Assembly: GCA_019648995.1 (NCBI GenBank)
Contig: BLXT01005065.1
Location: 2,699,886-2,723,780 of the forward strand
Direction of reading: 5' to 3'
DNA length: 23,895 nt
Origin: Plakobranchus ocellatus
Taxonomy: Eukaryota; Mollusca; Gastropoda; Plakobranchidae
In this document: piece after piece, positions 1 to 12,700 of the stretch
How positions within the stretch are numbered: position 1 is the stretch's first letter
Layout: every line of letters begins with the position of its first letter
Program-made: the position numbers and the translations under genes
The notes under the pieces: model-generated
Told to the model about the DNA's origin: nothing
Seen by the model: only the letters and a program-made list of their open reading frames with translations
Database searches by the model: none

Positions 1-88
1 AAACACAGTAATAGTAGGCCCTATTTTCATTACAATTACCATACCGGTATTGTTTTCCCTTCTCCATCTATAATCTTGTTTTTTTCAG

Positions 89-186
89 AAAGGAGACGGC
101 GACTCAGCGAAGCAAACTTAAAGGCTTTGGTGTTTCTTTACTATAACAGTTTTATTTCTTATGAGTATATTGTATAGTGTAATAAA
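89..186 (+). CDS. Candidate terminal exon of an upstream gene, with poly(A) signal
   Basis: A pyrimidine tract ending TTTTTTCAG (to 88) is followed by a short open frame reading KGDGDSAKQT and a TAA stop at 119-121. AATAAA follows at 181-186. Acceptor, short coding tail and signal in this spacing are what a last exon looks like. The frame is a guess, because another frame also stays open for some distance. No product can be named from ten residues; the rest of the gene would lie to the left of the window. Confidence 0.35.
181..186 (+). terminator. Poly(A) signal AATAAA of candidate upstream gene
   Basis: Canonical AATAAA about 60 nt after the putative TAA stop, followed by TG/T-rich sequence (GATGCTCCTCTTTGAATG) that resembles a downstream element. 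Confidence 0.4.
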
Positions 187-321
187 CTTTTGATGCTCCT
201 CTTTGAATGTTTCAGTCCTCTAAAACTCTTGTTTTGAAATGTGTGATTGTATCTCTTATCGCTCTACTTTTTAATTTTATGATGTGATTTATCGTTGACT
301 AAACGCTAAATTTAATATTTT

Positions 322-410
322 TATGGCAAAATGTGGCAAAATTTGCTGTTTTTTTGTGGCAAAAAATACAATTTTTTGCGGCAAAATTTGTGGTTTCAAA
401 TGGCAATTTT
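322..410 (+). repeat. Cluster of TGGCAAAA-like short repeats
   Basis: TGGCAAAA, TGTGGCAAAATT, TGTGGCAAAAAA, TGCGGCAAAATT and ATGGCAATTT follow one another at irregular 10-25-base spacing. Origin unknown; this may be a decayed minisatellite or part of a repeat element. Confidence 0.5.
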
Positions 411-1004
411 CCGCAATGCCAGATTAAGGCAACAAACGGTTCACACGATATTTAGTTTTAATTTTGAGGTAATTTACTCTGTTCTCCAGTGAAAGGGGCT
501 TAGCCCAGCATGCCCTTCCTTCATTTTGTCAGAAAGTTGGTGTGATAGTAAAAATTTATCAATTCCGGAGCCAGAGATTCTTGCCAAACTAAAAACATAT
601 CGTAATTTCGACGTTGAACGAACGTGTTTGTACTTGTGTGTGGGCGCTTATACACCTGTGTTTTCATACCAATCAGAAAAATCTGAAAAGAACGGGTTAC
701 CTGCTCAAACTGTACTGCTTCTGAATCACTGATATAGTTCAGTGTACTGAATACACTCTTTCTTCATCAAAGTTAAATTTGGTCTTTTTGAAGGACATAA
801 CTCTTGTTTTAAGACTTTCAACCGGCATTGTTTACAATGCTAAAAATTGCTAGGCTGCATAGATATAGATTTCGTCTAGGTCTCAACTTAATGTAGATTT
901 CGTGTGGGTCAAATCTAATCTAGTTCTAACTTTGAAGTCTCAAGTCTTATCTAGTGTACACCCTCACTTTAGGTAGTTATCCCATCTATTTATAAAATAA
1001 ATTG

Positions 1005-1115
1005 CAAGACCTAGATCTCTAGATCTAAAGGCTTTGGCGTTGACTCCTGAAAAACCAGCAGATTTAGATTCTAGATATTAGATTAGAACTAGATCTAGAT
1101 AGATCTAGAGGCGGA
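1005..1115. repeat. TAGATCTAGATC-rich repeat patch
   Basis: Repeated AGATCTAG units occur at about 1013-1025 and 1090-1110, with looser copies from 840 and again near 1182-1190. The same motif returns inside intron 7 at about 9086-9101 and 9197-9212. The unit is self-complementary. Confidence 0.55.
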
Positions 1116-2599
1116 ATATTCGAAGTGTAACATTTTGGTAAAAAACGAAAACAATCGACAAGCTAAAACGTGTATTGCAATTAGATCTAGCTAAAGGTGA
1201 GGCTATGACAAAAATGTCATATTTCTGTTATTGGTGATAAAGATCGGGGACATTTTTCAAGGCCGACCTGATTTTCCCGAAAGCTCGGAAAAATAGTCTG
1301 ATCTCATTTTCCCTAACGCTCTTCTAGAGAAAGACAGAGAGAAAGATTTAGTAACACAGATTGACCTTGGGGTTGTGAATCAAGAGAGATAGGCCTAAAG
1401 ATAGATTGAGATAATATAAATGGCAATTCATTGTCTATGAGCTAGGCCTACTAAAGATAGACCTCAACTTTCATTTTAAGGGAAGGAACAAGAAGAAAAA
1501 AAATACATTAGCACAGGAGATAATTTTTGGAAAATTTATGGTATGGAAGCATTGTTAAAATATCTGAGAACAGTGAATAGCCAACAATCTTCAATAATCT
1601 TTTTTAAAAATAAAGGAACACTCATTATCTGAATCATGAGGATCCGTTTTCCTCTGCATTAGGGAAAATAAGAATTAAATCTATTTACCCGAGTTTTGGA
1701 AAAATAGTCACTTGGTTTTTGTCAAAGGCTGTTCCTATTTCTAGGACTGATTAATGGAAATAGTGAGCAGCTTCCCCTCAGGCATTTCCAGTACCTCAGC
1801 ACTCAAAGTAGTGATGCAGACTACTTCTAACAAGCTGGAAATTGCTGCTCTACCATTTATGTGGTATTTGCAGCGGTAGGTTTACCTGCAGCCTCTTTTT
1901 CTAGCAGTGAAGGGGGTAGCTAGAGCTTTTTATTTTTTTTTTAATGGCAATGGTATCATTGCATATATATATATGACAATTTTTGTTTTATTTATTAATT
2001 TTTTTTTGTTAGATTTATTTATTATTTTTATCAAAATCTATGAAAATAAAAGTAATACTACATATAATACTAATAATAATGAAAAATATTATAGCATCAT
2101 GATTATTATTATTATTATTATTATCCTTTTTAATTTTTCTATTATTCGCCATACATTCCTATTATCAAGCTGTCAGGGGCATCTTTCTAGAAGAGTGTCT
2201 GAATCAAAACCACATGTTGACTTCTGGTTTTACATTTGAGACTGGATCTTACAACATTTTTATCTCCATTTGTTAATCTTTCATTTTATTCTAAGACAAT
2301 TGCAAGCTGCTTTTGAAAGGTATGAAAAATTTAAACAAGCATGTTTTGTTTTCTATCACTTGAACTAAATAGCCTGTTTTCAAGCACTTGTAAGTAAATT
2401 ATAACAATACACACAACCACATAAGTTGCATCAGAAAAAAACATTACCTTCTGCATCCTTCAATATTGAAAAAAATGATTGCTCTACACTGAATTCCTAT
2501 TTAAACTATTTCAAATATGTGATAAAATGTAAAATTCCTAGCAGACACTGCAGTACCATGCAATGCCATTCCAGGAAGTGCAGGTAAAATTTTATGACC

Positions 2600-2655
2600 T
2601 GTGCCCCCAGGCGGCGCTGACCGTAACCTGACCCCCCATGAGAGGGGAAGCGCCT
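2600..2655. other. GC-rich patch with nested inverted repeats
   Basis: The patch stands out from its AT-rich surroundings. GGCGCT (2613-2618) pairs with AGCGCC (2649-2654), enclosing CCCC (2634-2637) and GGGG (2644-2647) around a six-base loop. It lies about 0.9 kb upstream of the acyltransferase start, so it could be part of a promoter or 5' UTR exon. A CAG|GTAAAA donor-like site at 2583/2584 lies just before it. No TATA box was seen. Confidence 0.25.
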
Positions 2656-3547
2656 ATGCTAATGGGATTGTGCTACGTGAACTAAACATTTGGTAGTTAG
2701 TTGCCGTGTTCAGTATAATTAGGATGGTTGAACTTCTCACACAATTTTACTGTGCCGTAGTTGTTGGTAAAAAAAATTAAGTGTTTATGTTCATCAGACC
2801 TATTACAATATACATGTAGTCCGATTGATGCAGTAGTCTCTGTTTTGTGTCTCTTTCATAAATTATTTACTATAGCATAAGAATCTCATGCTAATAAGTT
2901 TTTCAGAAAGTGTGCAAATAGAGTCAAGAGATAAGATTGATTTTACTGATCGGTCAAAGATAGTTCACTAAAACTTAAAATCCAGAAGAGTTCTGTTACT
3001 ACTGCAAATAGCAGATCTGCTGCACAGCTTTTATTTCCAGCAGTAGGCCTACTGGATATAGCCACTTTGTTTTTAAAAAGTCAAAGTATCAATTTTGTTA
3101 ATATCATACTTGATTCAATGTTCTTTTCAGATCAACCCTTAATGCTTTGTAATAAATTTTATTTGATTGGGTCTATTCTGAGCAAAACTAATCAGATTCA
3201 AAACTGTTGATTTTGATGGTGGACAAAGTTTCAGTAGCAGTGCTTTTAGACTAAATTTGCTAAACGACTGAATGAAATATTTATGCAAAATAAATCTCAG
3301 ATAGGAGTAAAGAGGAAAAGATTGGTCATTGATTTGAAATGGTTGATTGTCCAGCATTTTAAAATCTAAAATCAGCTGGGACGTAGAAGTATTGCTTTTC
3401 AACGCATTTTATGGTATCCTCTTCAGAATGTAAAAAAAAGGAGGAGCCCCTGGTGTAACTTTTCACAACAGTCTTAATGGCATCTTATTTATTATCGAAA
3501 AAAATTAGGTCACATTTTTTTTTGTTTTGTTTTTCCTTATTAAGACC

Positions 3548-3763
3548 ATGCTGACAGGCATTGTATTATTGGAGAATCTGCGATGGGTCCTCCCTACCAC
3601 ATTTATGATAGGAGCAGCTCCTGCCTACATCACCATCTGGGCTGCATGGAGGGCAGTTTCTGCCGTCTTGCCTCGCTCTGTTTATGTCAAAGGGGATGAC
3701 TTTCTGTTCTCCACTTACCACAGAAATCTTCTGTTTTTCTTTGAAACATTGACTGGTGTAGAG
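3548..3763 (+). CDS. AGPAT5: AGPAT5-like coding exon 1 (residues 1-72)
   Basis: It begins MLTGIVLL and includes the N-terminal hydrophobic segment (GAAPAYITIWAAW). It ends TGVE in phase 0 at donor GAG|GTGAGT (3764). The exon itself probably starts at 3545 after a T-rich tract ending TTAAG. Confidence 0.9.
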
Positions 3764-6700
3764 GTGAGTTGTTTTTTTTTTTAAGTCAAATTAGCCTTCC
3801 TTCAAATTATTTAAAGGGGCAAAATTAGGGGTCAAAGAACACCACTAACTATTAAACCTACAATCTGCACCCCACTTTCCTCCTCTCATCCTAGTTTGAT
3901 CCCTCCCCTCTCTCATGTTCTTATTAACAGCACTCCTGGAGTGTGCCAGCTTTGTAAAAACAGTGATCAGCACTGTTTTGGGAGTGGCGAGGAAAGTAAT
4001 TTTTTTTCTTATTGTGTTTTGTGACGATGTGGACTTCGAATTATGAAAATCGACTTTCTTTGACTTCAAATAATGAGTTCGAACTCAACAAAGCCAAAGA
4101 AGAGAAAAAAACCTCAGATCACAAATACTTCGATTTATGAGAAGTTCTTGAGGTTTCCACTGTATTATCTCCAATGGCATTATCATGACCACCACTTTCA
4201 TGATCATCATCATCATCTCCATCACCAACTCCACCATAATCATCATTATCATTATTATAACATCTCTTCATCATCATCATCTTGTACTTTATCAATATTA
4301 TAGTCATCACCACCGCTGTGCTAATGATTGTCATCATCATCCTGTATACTCAAAAGACAACATAATCATCCTTAGGACAAAACTTTTACAGCAATCAAGT
4401 AGTGAACTAGGCATGGAGGGTTTTTATGGGGGTTTTTTGTTTGTTTTTGTTTTGTCTTGTTTTGATGCTGTAAATATCTATAATTGTACAGCCAATGATT
4501 GAAAGGATACGAAGATACAAGAGGCAAGGATGGAAAATCTACATTTTTGTGACTCAATTTTCGCCCATCCATGCTAGCAATATAATGATAGTTGATAGTT
4601 TTTTTATTTGTCTGTTCCATTTTCTTTTCAACTTTAGGCTCTGTACATGTACAAATTGTACACAATATAAGACTTTCTTATGTAAAAAAAAAATATAGTT
4701 AAATGTGCCATAGATTTGTATTGTCAGCAAAGTCATATTTCTTTTTTTTCTTGTTTTTTTTTTTTTAATGTTCAGCTTATTTTCTATGGAGATTTGAATG
4801 CCATCCAAGAGACTTCTGAAAATTCTCTGTACATGTCCAACCATCAAAGTACAAGTATGTTTATTCACATATTATTTGTTTTTTAGCTAGCTGACGATTT
4901 TTAAAGTATTTTTTGGCTGGGCATAAAACTATGTTTTAAAAATTTCTAGTCAATTATTTTAAATGAATGTTTAACTTATTAACTGATATCTATCTAAAAG
5001 AAAATTTGAAATATATGAAAATTACCTTCTCTGTGTATTAACCTTGGCCATGATTGCTACTTAAACTTTTTAAAGCTTTTATTGTAGCGAACATGTATAT
5101 TATCAGTATCCTTTTTTATATTATCATATTAGAAGTCCCGGCCAGCTCTTCTAGGCAACCTCCTTTACTGACAACTACTTCCCTTCAGTTCTTTTCCATT
5201 TCCGCTCTATTTTAAACTCCTTAGGCAACCACAAGTAATAGTGATAATATAAATAATAGCTCCTTGTCAACTATGCATTCTCTTCCATTATCTGCAAGGG
5301 AAATGATAGCTAGACTAACATGCTCCTCCTTTTTCATCAACCCTTCCCCCTTCCTCCCCCCTCCCCCCCAACACACACACACTCTTTGTTTATCATCTGC
5401 ATGAATATTGAATAAGCTGGTCAAATGCCTATAACCAGGAGTGACATTTGTGGGACTGAACTGTCCTAGGCCACTGCAATGTAACATTAATCCAGTCAGA
5501 AAATGCAACTATTTTTTCACCTGCATTATAACCAGAGAAAGAGAAAAAGAGAAGAGATGTTTGGAAGACTGGGGTTAGTCCCTACTTTAGTTCATGCTGT
5601 ATGCATGGAAAACATGTCTCCTTTTATTGATTTATTGAATGTTCCATCACATCTGTCAATAAGCACCATCACTTAGTAACTGAAATTAGAAATAGAGTTT
5701 GTTTTTTGTGCAAACCATCTTAGTTTCAAGACAGACAAAGTGATACCAAAAAAAGGTTGGCTGTGATTGTGAATCTTTCATGGTTGGTTTCATTTTTATA
5801 TAGATGTTACAAATTTGTATCAGTAGTTATTTATGTAACATTTTTTTTTAAAACAATATTAAACATCCTACTTGTACGCAACAGAGAACATCAAAGATGC
5901 CAACTATATGACTTGGGAAGTTAAACTGGCTTGTTCAATCTTGTTTATGTTTTGAATAATGTAAGCGTTTCAAGTACCGTACTTTTTACAATGGGCTTGC
6001 AGACTATTGTAAGTTTGCTGACCATTTCACTAATGCATTTGGGAATTGAGAGGAGAAAGCTATTTGTTCAGTACAAGGTATTATAGTAATATTGAAAATT
6101 AACAAACCTCCCAACTAGGTTTACTTTTTAAATCGATCAATGGTAATCACTGGCCAAGATGACCACCTGTGCCTGTCTGAGGTGATCACATTTGTCCATG
6201 ATCTTCAGTGGTCATTACAAATAGGTTCAATTGTACTGTAGAACTGTGCTACATGACACTTTAAAAAAACAGGTATTTATCTCTTGGTTTTCTTCTAGTG
6301 GACTGGGTGATTGCATCCTGTATTGCTTTGAGAAGAGGATGTTTAGGAAGAACACGATATGTTCTTAAAGATGGGCTCAGGTTTCTGCCATTTTATGGAT
6401 TTTATCTGGGAGTGGTAAGTTCTCAACATCTAGCTATATCTTTATAAAAAAAAGAAGTAGCAAAATGATCCAGTCTTTATATATTTGTTTTATTTGGTAT
6501 AAGCCATCATTGAACTTTGAGCTCCTTAGTAGAAAATGGGGAAGGGGGGGGGGGTTGATTAAACGTTTGTCTTAAAGTTTCTGGTAACTGTTAAAAATGT
6601 TCTTACTTTCTTCATGTTCATCTTTTTTATTTTTGATATTTTTCTTTGCGTGGTGTATGGGGTAAACTTTAGAAATACTGGTACTAAGTATTGCTAATGG

Positions 6701-9700
6701 ATAGGCATTGTACCTGTTGCAGTATTCACCTTAATAATATTATGATTGGAACATTTATCTTCACTCTTTTTTTAAACAGCATGGATCTGTGTTTGTGAAA
6801 AGGGCAGGTAAATTCAACAAGAAAGATGCAGAGAAGCAGCTTAGCAAGGATGCAAAAGATGAAATTCCTGTGAGACATGAAAAGTTGATGTTTTTTGTTA
6901 TATCTTTAACTTTCAGAACTTTTTGAAACTGCAAGCTGAAAAATCTAAATTACTAAATGCAACTTGCAATAGTTTTTATTGTTGTCCACAAAGACTATTT
7001 CGATTGATGTTTTGGTATTTTTTCGGCAGTTAGATCTATTCTAAAAACTTTCCACAAATGTTCTCAGATATAAACCAACAATGTGCAAAAAGTCTTTATG
7101 CATTAAAAATGGAAGTTGTATTGATTAAACTGATTTTACATATTAAATACGTCTTTTTTATTTTGCAGATAACTTTTCCTTTTTTTTTTTTTTTTTTTTT
7201 AAATCTTTATAGACATGGCTTGTGATATTTCCAGAGGGAACCCGTTTTAACCCTGAGTTACCATCAGTTATCCAGGAAAGTAAACAGTTTGCTGTGGGCC
7301 AAGGTATAAGTATACCATTTATAATGTTTGAATTGGTCTAGTTTGTATGGCTTTTTTTTTTCTTTTTATACATACCATTTAAATATATTTTAGGATTTTT
7401 CAGCAAAGATTATCTTGATTTGACTTGTGTAGTTTCTGGCAGGGGGGTTTAGCGATGACATAATGTGGATCAAGAGAGGAAGAGCCCAGTCTTGTAATGC
7501 TCATGAAGCAATGAAACTGAATTTGAAAGTTTCTTCAATCTTTGTTTGGGTACTGCTCACATTTTCCTGATACTTGCATCACTAATACTTGGTGTTTCCT
7601 GAAATTTAGAAATCTTGAAGGATTTCAAGCTGGGTCTACCTAGATATAAAATCCCATTGTTTAGCCAAAGCAAATTTACCAAGAAAGCATGCAATGTACA
7701 CTTGTCATTGTCTCTTGTTTATCTATAACTAGGATCTGTATTACTAGTTTTTCAGACTTTTTTTTTCTATTCTCTCACTGCTACCATCCTGTGGGCTGCA
7801 GAACTATAAGAAGTATTTTCTCTTTATAACTATGTTACAGAAAAGTTTTAAAGTTATTGTAGTTTCAATAGCTATCAGATCTGGAAAAGTTAAATTTGAG
7901 GCATATCTGCTCTTTCTCATATCATTAAGCTGCAAAGATAACAAATTTTTTTTTTAATAATGAAATTCAACTTTGATCTTTTCTTTGAATGTGGTGTAAA
8001 ACAGGCCTTGAACCTTTTGAACATGTACTATTTCCACGGTCTCGGGCCTTGGAAACATGTATCCAGCAGTTGAGACCTAACCTTCACTCTATCTATGATG
8101 TGACTATAGCTTATAGCAACACTTTTGATCCCAGCAACCGCCAAAGAGTTGGTGCACCTACTATGCAAGGTACCATAGGAGCATAGCTGACCTTGCATGA
8201 TTAGCACCAAAAAAATTCTTCTCACATTTTGGTATTTTTTTTATTTGACACAAATTATGTTTAAATTTATCTTTTATTATTTTCCCATTCATAAACCTCT
8301 GCCTTTAAGAATAAAGTGCCACAATCCATTTTTCATCAATATTCAAGGACCCCCTTATAAGTCTCTTTATTTTTTCATGTCTAATTGTAGTTCTATTATG
8401 CGTTATTAGTATATTTTTGTTTAATCTTTAACTTTGGTTGTTTTTTTTGTAATGCTTGTCATTAATGAGAACATTTTTTCTACAACTGCATAGTATGTTT
8501 TTGATACAGACTTGTATAAGTTTTAAAAAAAAAGCAACTTGCAATTTTCACCACTAACTTATCTGCAAGTATGCCTCTATATTAGCATTTTTAAATATCT
8601 ACAACTTTTATGTCCTTTTCCAGATTTTCTTCTTGGAAAATGTCCAAAAGTTCATATTCATATAAGCAGAGTTCTTATAGACAGTGTGCCCTCTGAGAGC
8701 TCTGAGTTAAAACAATGGCTGCATCAAAGGTTTCAAGCAAAAGACAGGTAAATTATTTAAATTAATATTGAGATACAATTTGCATTTAAGGCAATGCTAT
8801 TTCCTCAAGTCAAAGATATATAATTGGATACAACCAATAAAGGTAATGTTGATGGCAGGCGTATCAAACCTCTGAGGTGTCTTCTTTGTTAATAGGGACT
8901 TAAGGGGTTTGATATGCCTGCCATTAGTATGTTAACCCTTTCAAACCTGAGCCCCTTTTGGCTGTCATCCTCTCCCACCTGAGCTCGTGAGCAAAATGGC
9001 TGAATTCAGGGTAGGGTACAAATAAATTTATCTGAAGAATGATGAGGATAACATTTACAGAAAAACAGTCCATTTAGTTTAATTTAGATCTAGATCTAGG
9101 CCCAGTGAATGTTTCTGATCCTCCCCTGTCTACGAAATCTAATTCTTTCACCATCAATCTTTTTCTTCGTTCAAGTCTGTATTCTAGTTCTAGAATTAGA
9201 TCTAGATCTATCTATCAGCACTTCTAACTCATTATAATCACTGCCACTTTCATTATAATGGTAATCTTGGTCAAATTCTTGTTTAACCTCATCAGAACCA
9301 ATGATTTGTTCAAAAATATATTTGCAGAAAACAATTTTTGTCAAGGGGGTTTCCCTGACAATGTCTCTGGTTACTCTAGCGCCTTCTTCACGTCAAAAAT
9401 TTGTCAAAATTTCACAAAACATGAAGAGAAAACAACTCAAGTGATGGCTGCAGCCATTTTAAAACAATTTGACCTCAAGTGATGACAACAGAAACCTGAT
9501 TGGTCAAATATTTTTAGAGTCTTAGTCAGGTTCTATGAATGGGTTAGTGAATCCCGGTCTACCACGAATCCGATAGAGATCTATTACATGGCTGTCTTAA
9601 TGCAATGTTCAGTGAGACCACAGTAGCGCTGCCTGGGCCAGCACTCTGGGTTCAAGTTACCCTGCGTCACAGGTCATTAAACACGCCTGAATGGGCAGAA

Positions 9701-12700
9701 CCGTCGAGCCCCTGTACTTGCACTGCCTATTTACTGATAATCTGATTCTTGTATCAATTGCGCATGTTTTATTGTCTCATAGCCAGGTTGATTTTTACCT
9801 CAGAGTTAAGTTTGACTTACCAAATAAAAGCTTGTTATCTCCCCAACAACCCACAGTTTTAAGTTTTTTTCTACCTGTGCTCGTTTCTGTTCTGTGGCTG
9901 TGTTTCTCAGACAGTACTATACACTGATCGAAAGTGTTGTTTTTCATTTAAAAAATTAATTAAAAATAATTGGAAAGATAAATTTTTTTGAAAATCTTAT
10001 TGATCTTTACCCAAGTTGGTGGTTTGTATGGCAACACAATAATTAAGTGAGTTTATAATAATTTGTGCTCGCTAGCCGTACTTAATTAATGCATATTTAA
10101 AAAAAAATTTTTATCATTTTCGTTTTTTTTCAAGAACTCATCGTATTAAGGGTTTAAAGACTTGTGATTTACATTTTTAAATTAAAACCAAAATAATATT
10201 ATTTTTCAATCAAGACCAAGGAACACACACATGATTTCCATGTTGCATGTTTGAACAAACTGTGTCAGACTTGTGGTGAAAGGAGCACTAAAGCCAGAAC
10301 GAAAAGATAATCAAATTTGTTTTGTCATAATTTGAAATCCGACCTTCTCGTTTTCTACAAAGTTAATATTGACAATGACTCTCCAAATAAACATTCACAA
10401 ACAGCATGCTACAAACGTGTTTAACGCATTTATGAGTTAAGAAAAAAACCTTGTGCCAGTTACATTTGAAAAAGCAGTGAAAAGTGCCACAAACACTGAT
10501 GCGCTTTGGACCTCATATAATGCACACCTCGACATTCAAGACTGCCCTGTTTGTGAAAAATTTAAAAAACAAACACTTGGATGAATCAAACTTTTACCGC
10601 AAACAGAAGAGGAGGAATATTCAGATGTACCAGAACATACTAGGCCTATCAAGCAAAGCGAGCAGGCAGGCCCATAAAGCATTCTTGAGGACTATAATTA
10701 TCTGCCTCTTGCGACAGCGGCAGACTGCCTCAGCGTTGTATCACAGCAAACACAGAGGCAAGGAATGTCAATGACCGACACTTTCACAGATTCAATCGCA
10801 GATACAGATCCTCCCATAAATCCAAGTCCACTCACACACACATTTATGATCACAAACACACCACATCCAGTATACCTCGAGCAACTTCAACAACAAAATC
10901 AAACAAAGCGGGCAAAACAAACAGTTCAACATTACCGATGTTTAAACAAACAATAACAGTGAAGTCAATTTTGAAACAGCCAGTAACAGAACCTTTATCA
11001 CAACATGAGGAAGAATTAGCCACACACATCACCAGGAAAAAATTATACACTTCAAATGAAACAGTAAAGATTAGATTTAAAACAAGAGGACAGCCACTAA
11101 CATTTCACAGGGTCTCTGTCTACCGAAAATCATCAAATGTAGCCAGTTCACCAACACACAGGGGTTTAGAACACCTGACAATCACTGGAAAGATTGAAGG
11201 CAAACACATGAGCAAGGGTAGCAATAACAACTTTATAAGTTTAACTGAGAATAGGTATGAGTGGAGGAACATGATCCCCAATGTCTGTTCCAGACAAGGT
11301 AACTGATGATGATGATGATGAGTGATAGATGCAAAGTTTGCTTTAGCCATGAAGGAAGCTATGGTTCTGACATGGTATCAAAATAGAGAAAGAAGAAGGT
11401 AGGCGTTTGTATCCCAGGCAAGTGCAAAGAGAGAGAGAAGGAAGCCATGGGTCTGACATGGCATCAAGATAGAGAAAAAAGAAGGTAGGCGTTTGTATCC
11501 CAGGCGAGCGCAAAGAGAGAGAGATTTTTACGAAAGAGATAGGTGATACTGTAAAATTAGAGACAATTAAAGTTACCGCTTTACCAGGTGCTAGTTCAAA
11601 GGAAGAACCTGTTGCGCTTGTTCCCGATCTGAACAAGTTTGTGATGGATCTTCATGAAAAGTACGATGGGGAGGCAAAATTAACATAGCACAATGGTGGC
11701 ATTCCTGAAAATAAGATATGGGTGAAAATTGGGGGGGGGGGGGGGGGGGGNAGCTTGAAAATTTCCTGTCAAGTTGCAAGCATAAAGACACAGAACTCGA
11801 AAGATAATACACATATTGTAGTGCCAGGACTTTAAAAAACACATATCAAGTTTTAAAACAAGTGTTACCTCGACTCAGGGAAGGAATTTCTTCTTTAGCA
11901 AATAGTGAATGGAGGGGAAAGCAGATACTTTTATTTTTCTTTGGGGACTACGATTTCTTTTCTAAGTCCTACAGGTTGTCGGGGCCTAATGGCACATACC
12001 CACGTCTTTGGTGCTTGACAACATCAAAAGACATGCAATCTTTGAGGGAGTCGGCCCAAAGGAGGAATTTCTTAATGATTGAGACTGATCATAAAAGATT
12101 TTTTAAATATGGGAAAGGAAAACAAGTAAAAGCTAAATGCTTTCATAATTGCGTGAGAGCTCCCCTCTTGCAACTAGACACCAGTGAGGTTGTGCCTCCA
12201 TACTTACATACATGTATATTGTCAGGGATTACACTTAGACACCACAACACATTAGAGGATGACTCACACGCTATTGATTTAATGTTAGGCCAGGCATTTT
12301 CAAATCCAGATAGTCTGTTTGAAACAGGAAAACACAGCCCCAATTTTGATGAATATGTAAGAAAAAATGCGGAAAAATTAGAACTAGAAGAAAGAATTTA
12401 AGTTACTTAGAGGTATGTGTTGCTTTTGCAGAGATAGAAGGACAAGATACAGAAAATATGAATGGGAGCTTCGGGAATGTGAAGCAGAAGTTGATAATTT
12501 TTTCGTAGAAGATTTTGCTAAGGGGAAGGGTCCAATTTGCATGAGTTTAGAGAGTGTTTTAGAAGCCAGCAGCATTGTACCACAGGCATATCATAGATGA
12601 TCCTTTATCGGCAATCATTGCCACAAGTACATGTCAGAGAATGTATATAAAAGTATCACAAAACATGTTGTCTCTTACACAGCTCAGCTAACCACAGATC

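Larger units (their letters stand above)
206..2580. other. AT-rich intergenic region without a recognised gene
   Basis: No protein-like open frame is visible. Small open frames at 526-732 and 1907-2239 give low-complexity or unfamiliar peptides. The region holds a cluster of TGGCAAAA-type repeats (322-410), a TAGATCTAGATC-rich stretch (840-1200), a short TA run (1962-1974) and an ATT microsatellite (about 2100-2125). Confidence 0.6.

Noticed and set aside
1907-2239. 110-codon open frame on the plus strand
   Set aside because: The peptide is built from AT-rich microsatellite (runs of I, F, N, Y) and has no domain-like pattern.
3041-3054. Perfect 14-bp palindrome CAGTAGGCCTACTG, with GCAGATCTGC nearby
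   Set aside because: Short palindromes of this size are expected a few times in a window this long, and there is no supporting context.
3527-3547. Upstream in-frame ATG adding seven residues to the acyltransferase
   Set aside because: It sits in the T-rich tract before an AG acceptor. The next ATG has a better context and matches the family's usual N-terminus.
4073-4868. Overlapping open frames on both strands in intron 1
   Set aside because: They come from the CAT/ATC microsatellite and from sequence around exon 2 read in wrong frames.
5115-5253. 12-bp inverted repeat TTTATATTATCA / TGATAATATAAA
   Set aside because: AT-only arms of this length arise easily by chance in this composition.
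6140-6220. Imperfect hairpin in intron 2
   Set aside because: Pairing needs several bulges and is not clearly better than chance, unlike the hairpin at 8846-8930.
8936-10152. Longer piggyBac element ending at TTAAGGGTTTAA near 10145
   Set aside because: The end near 9543 matches the left terminus much better. The 10145 site agrees at only about 10 of 16 positions.
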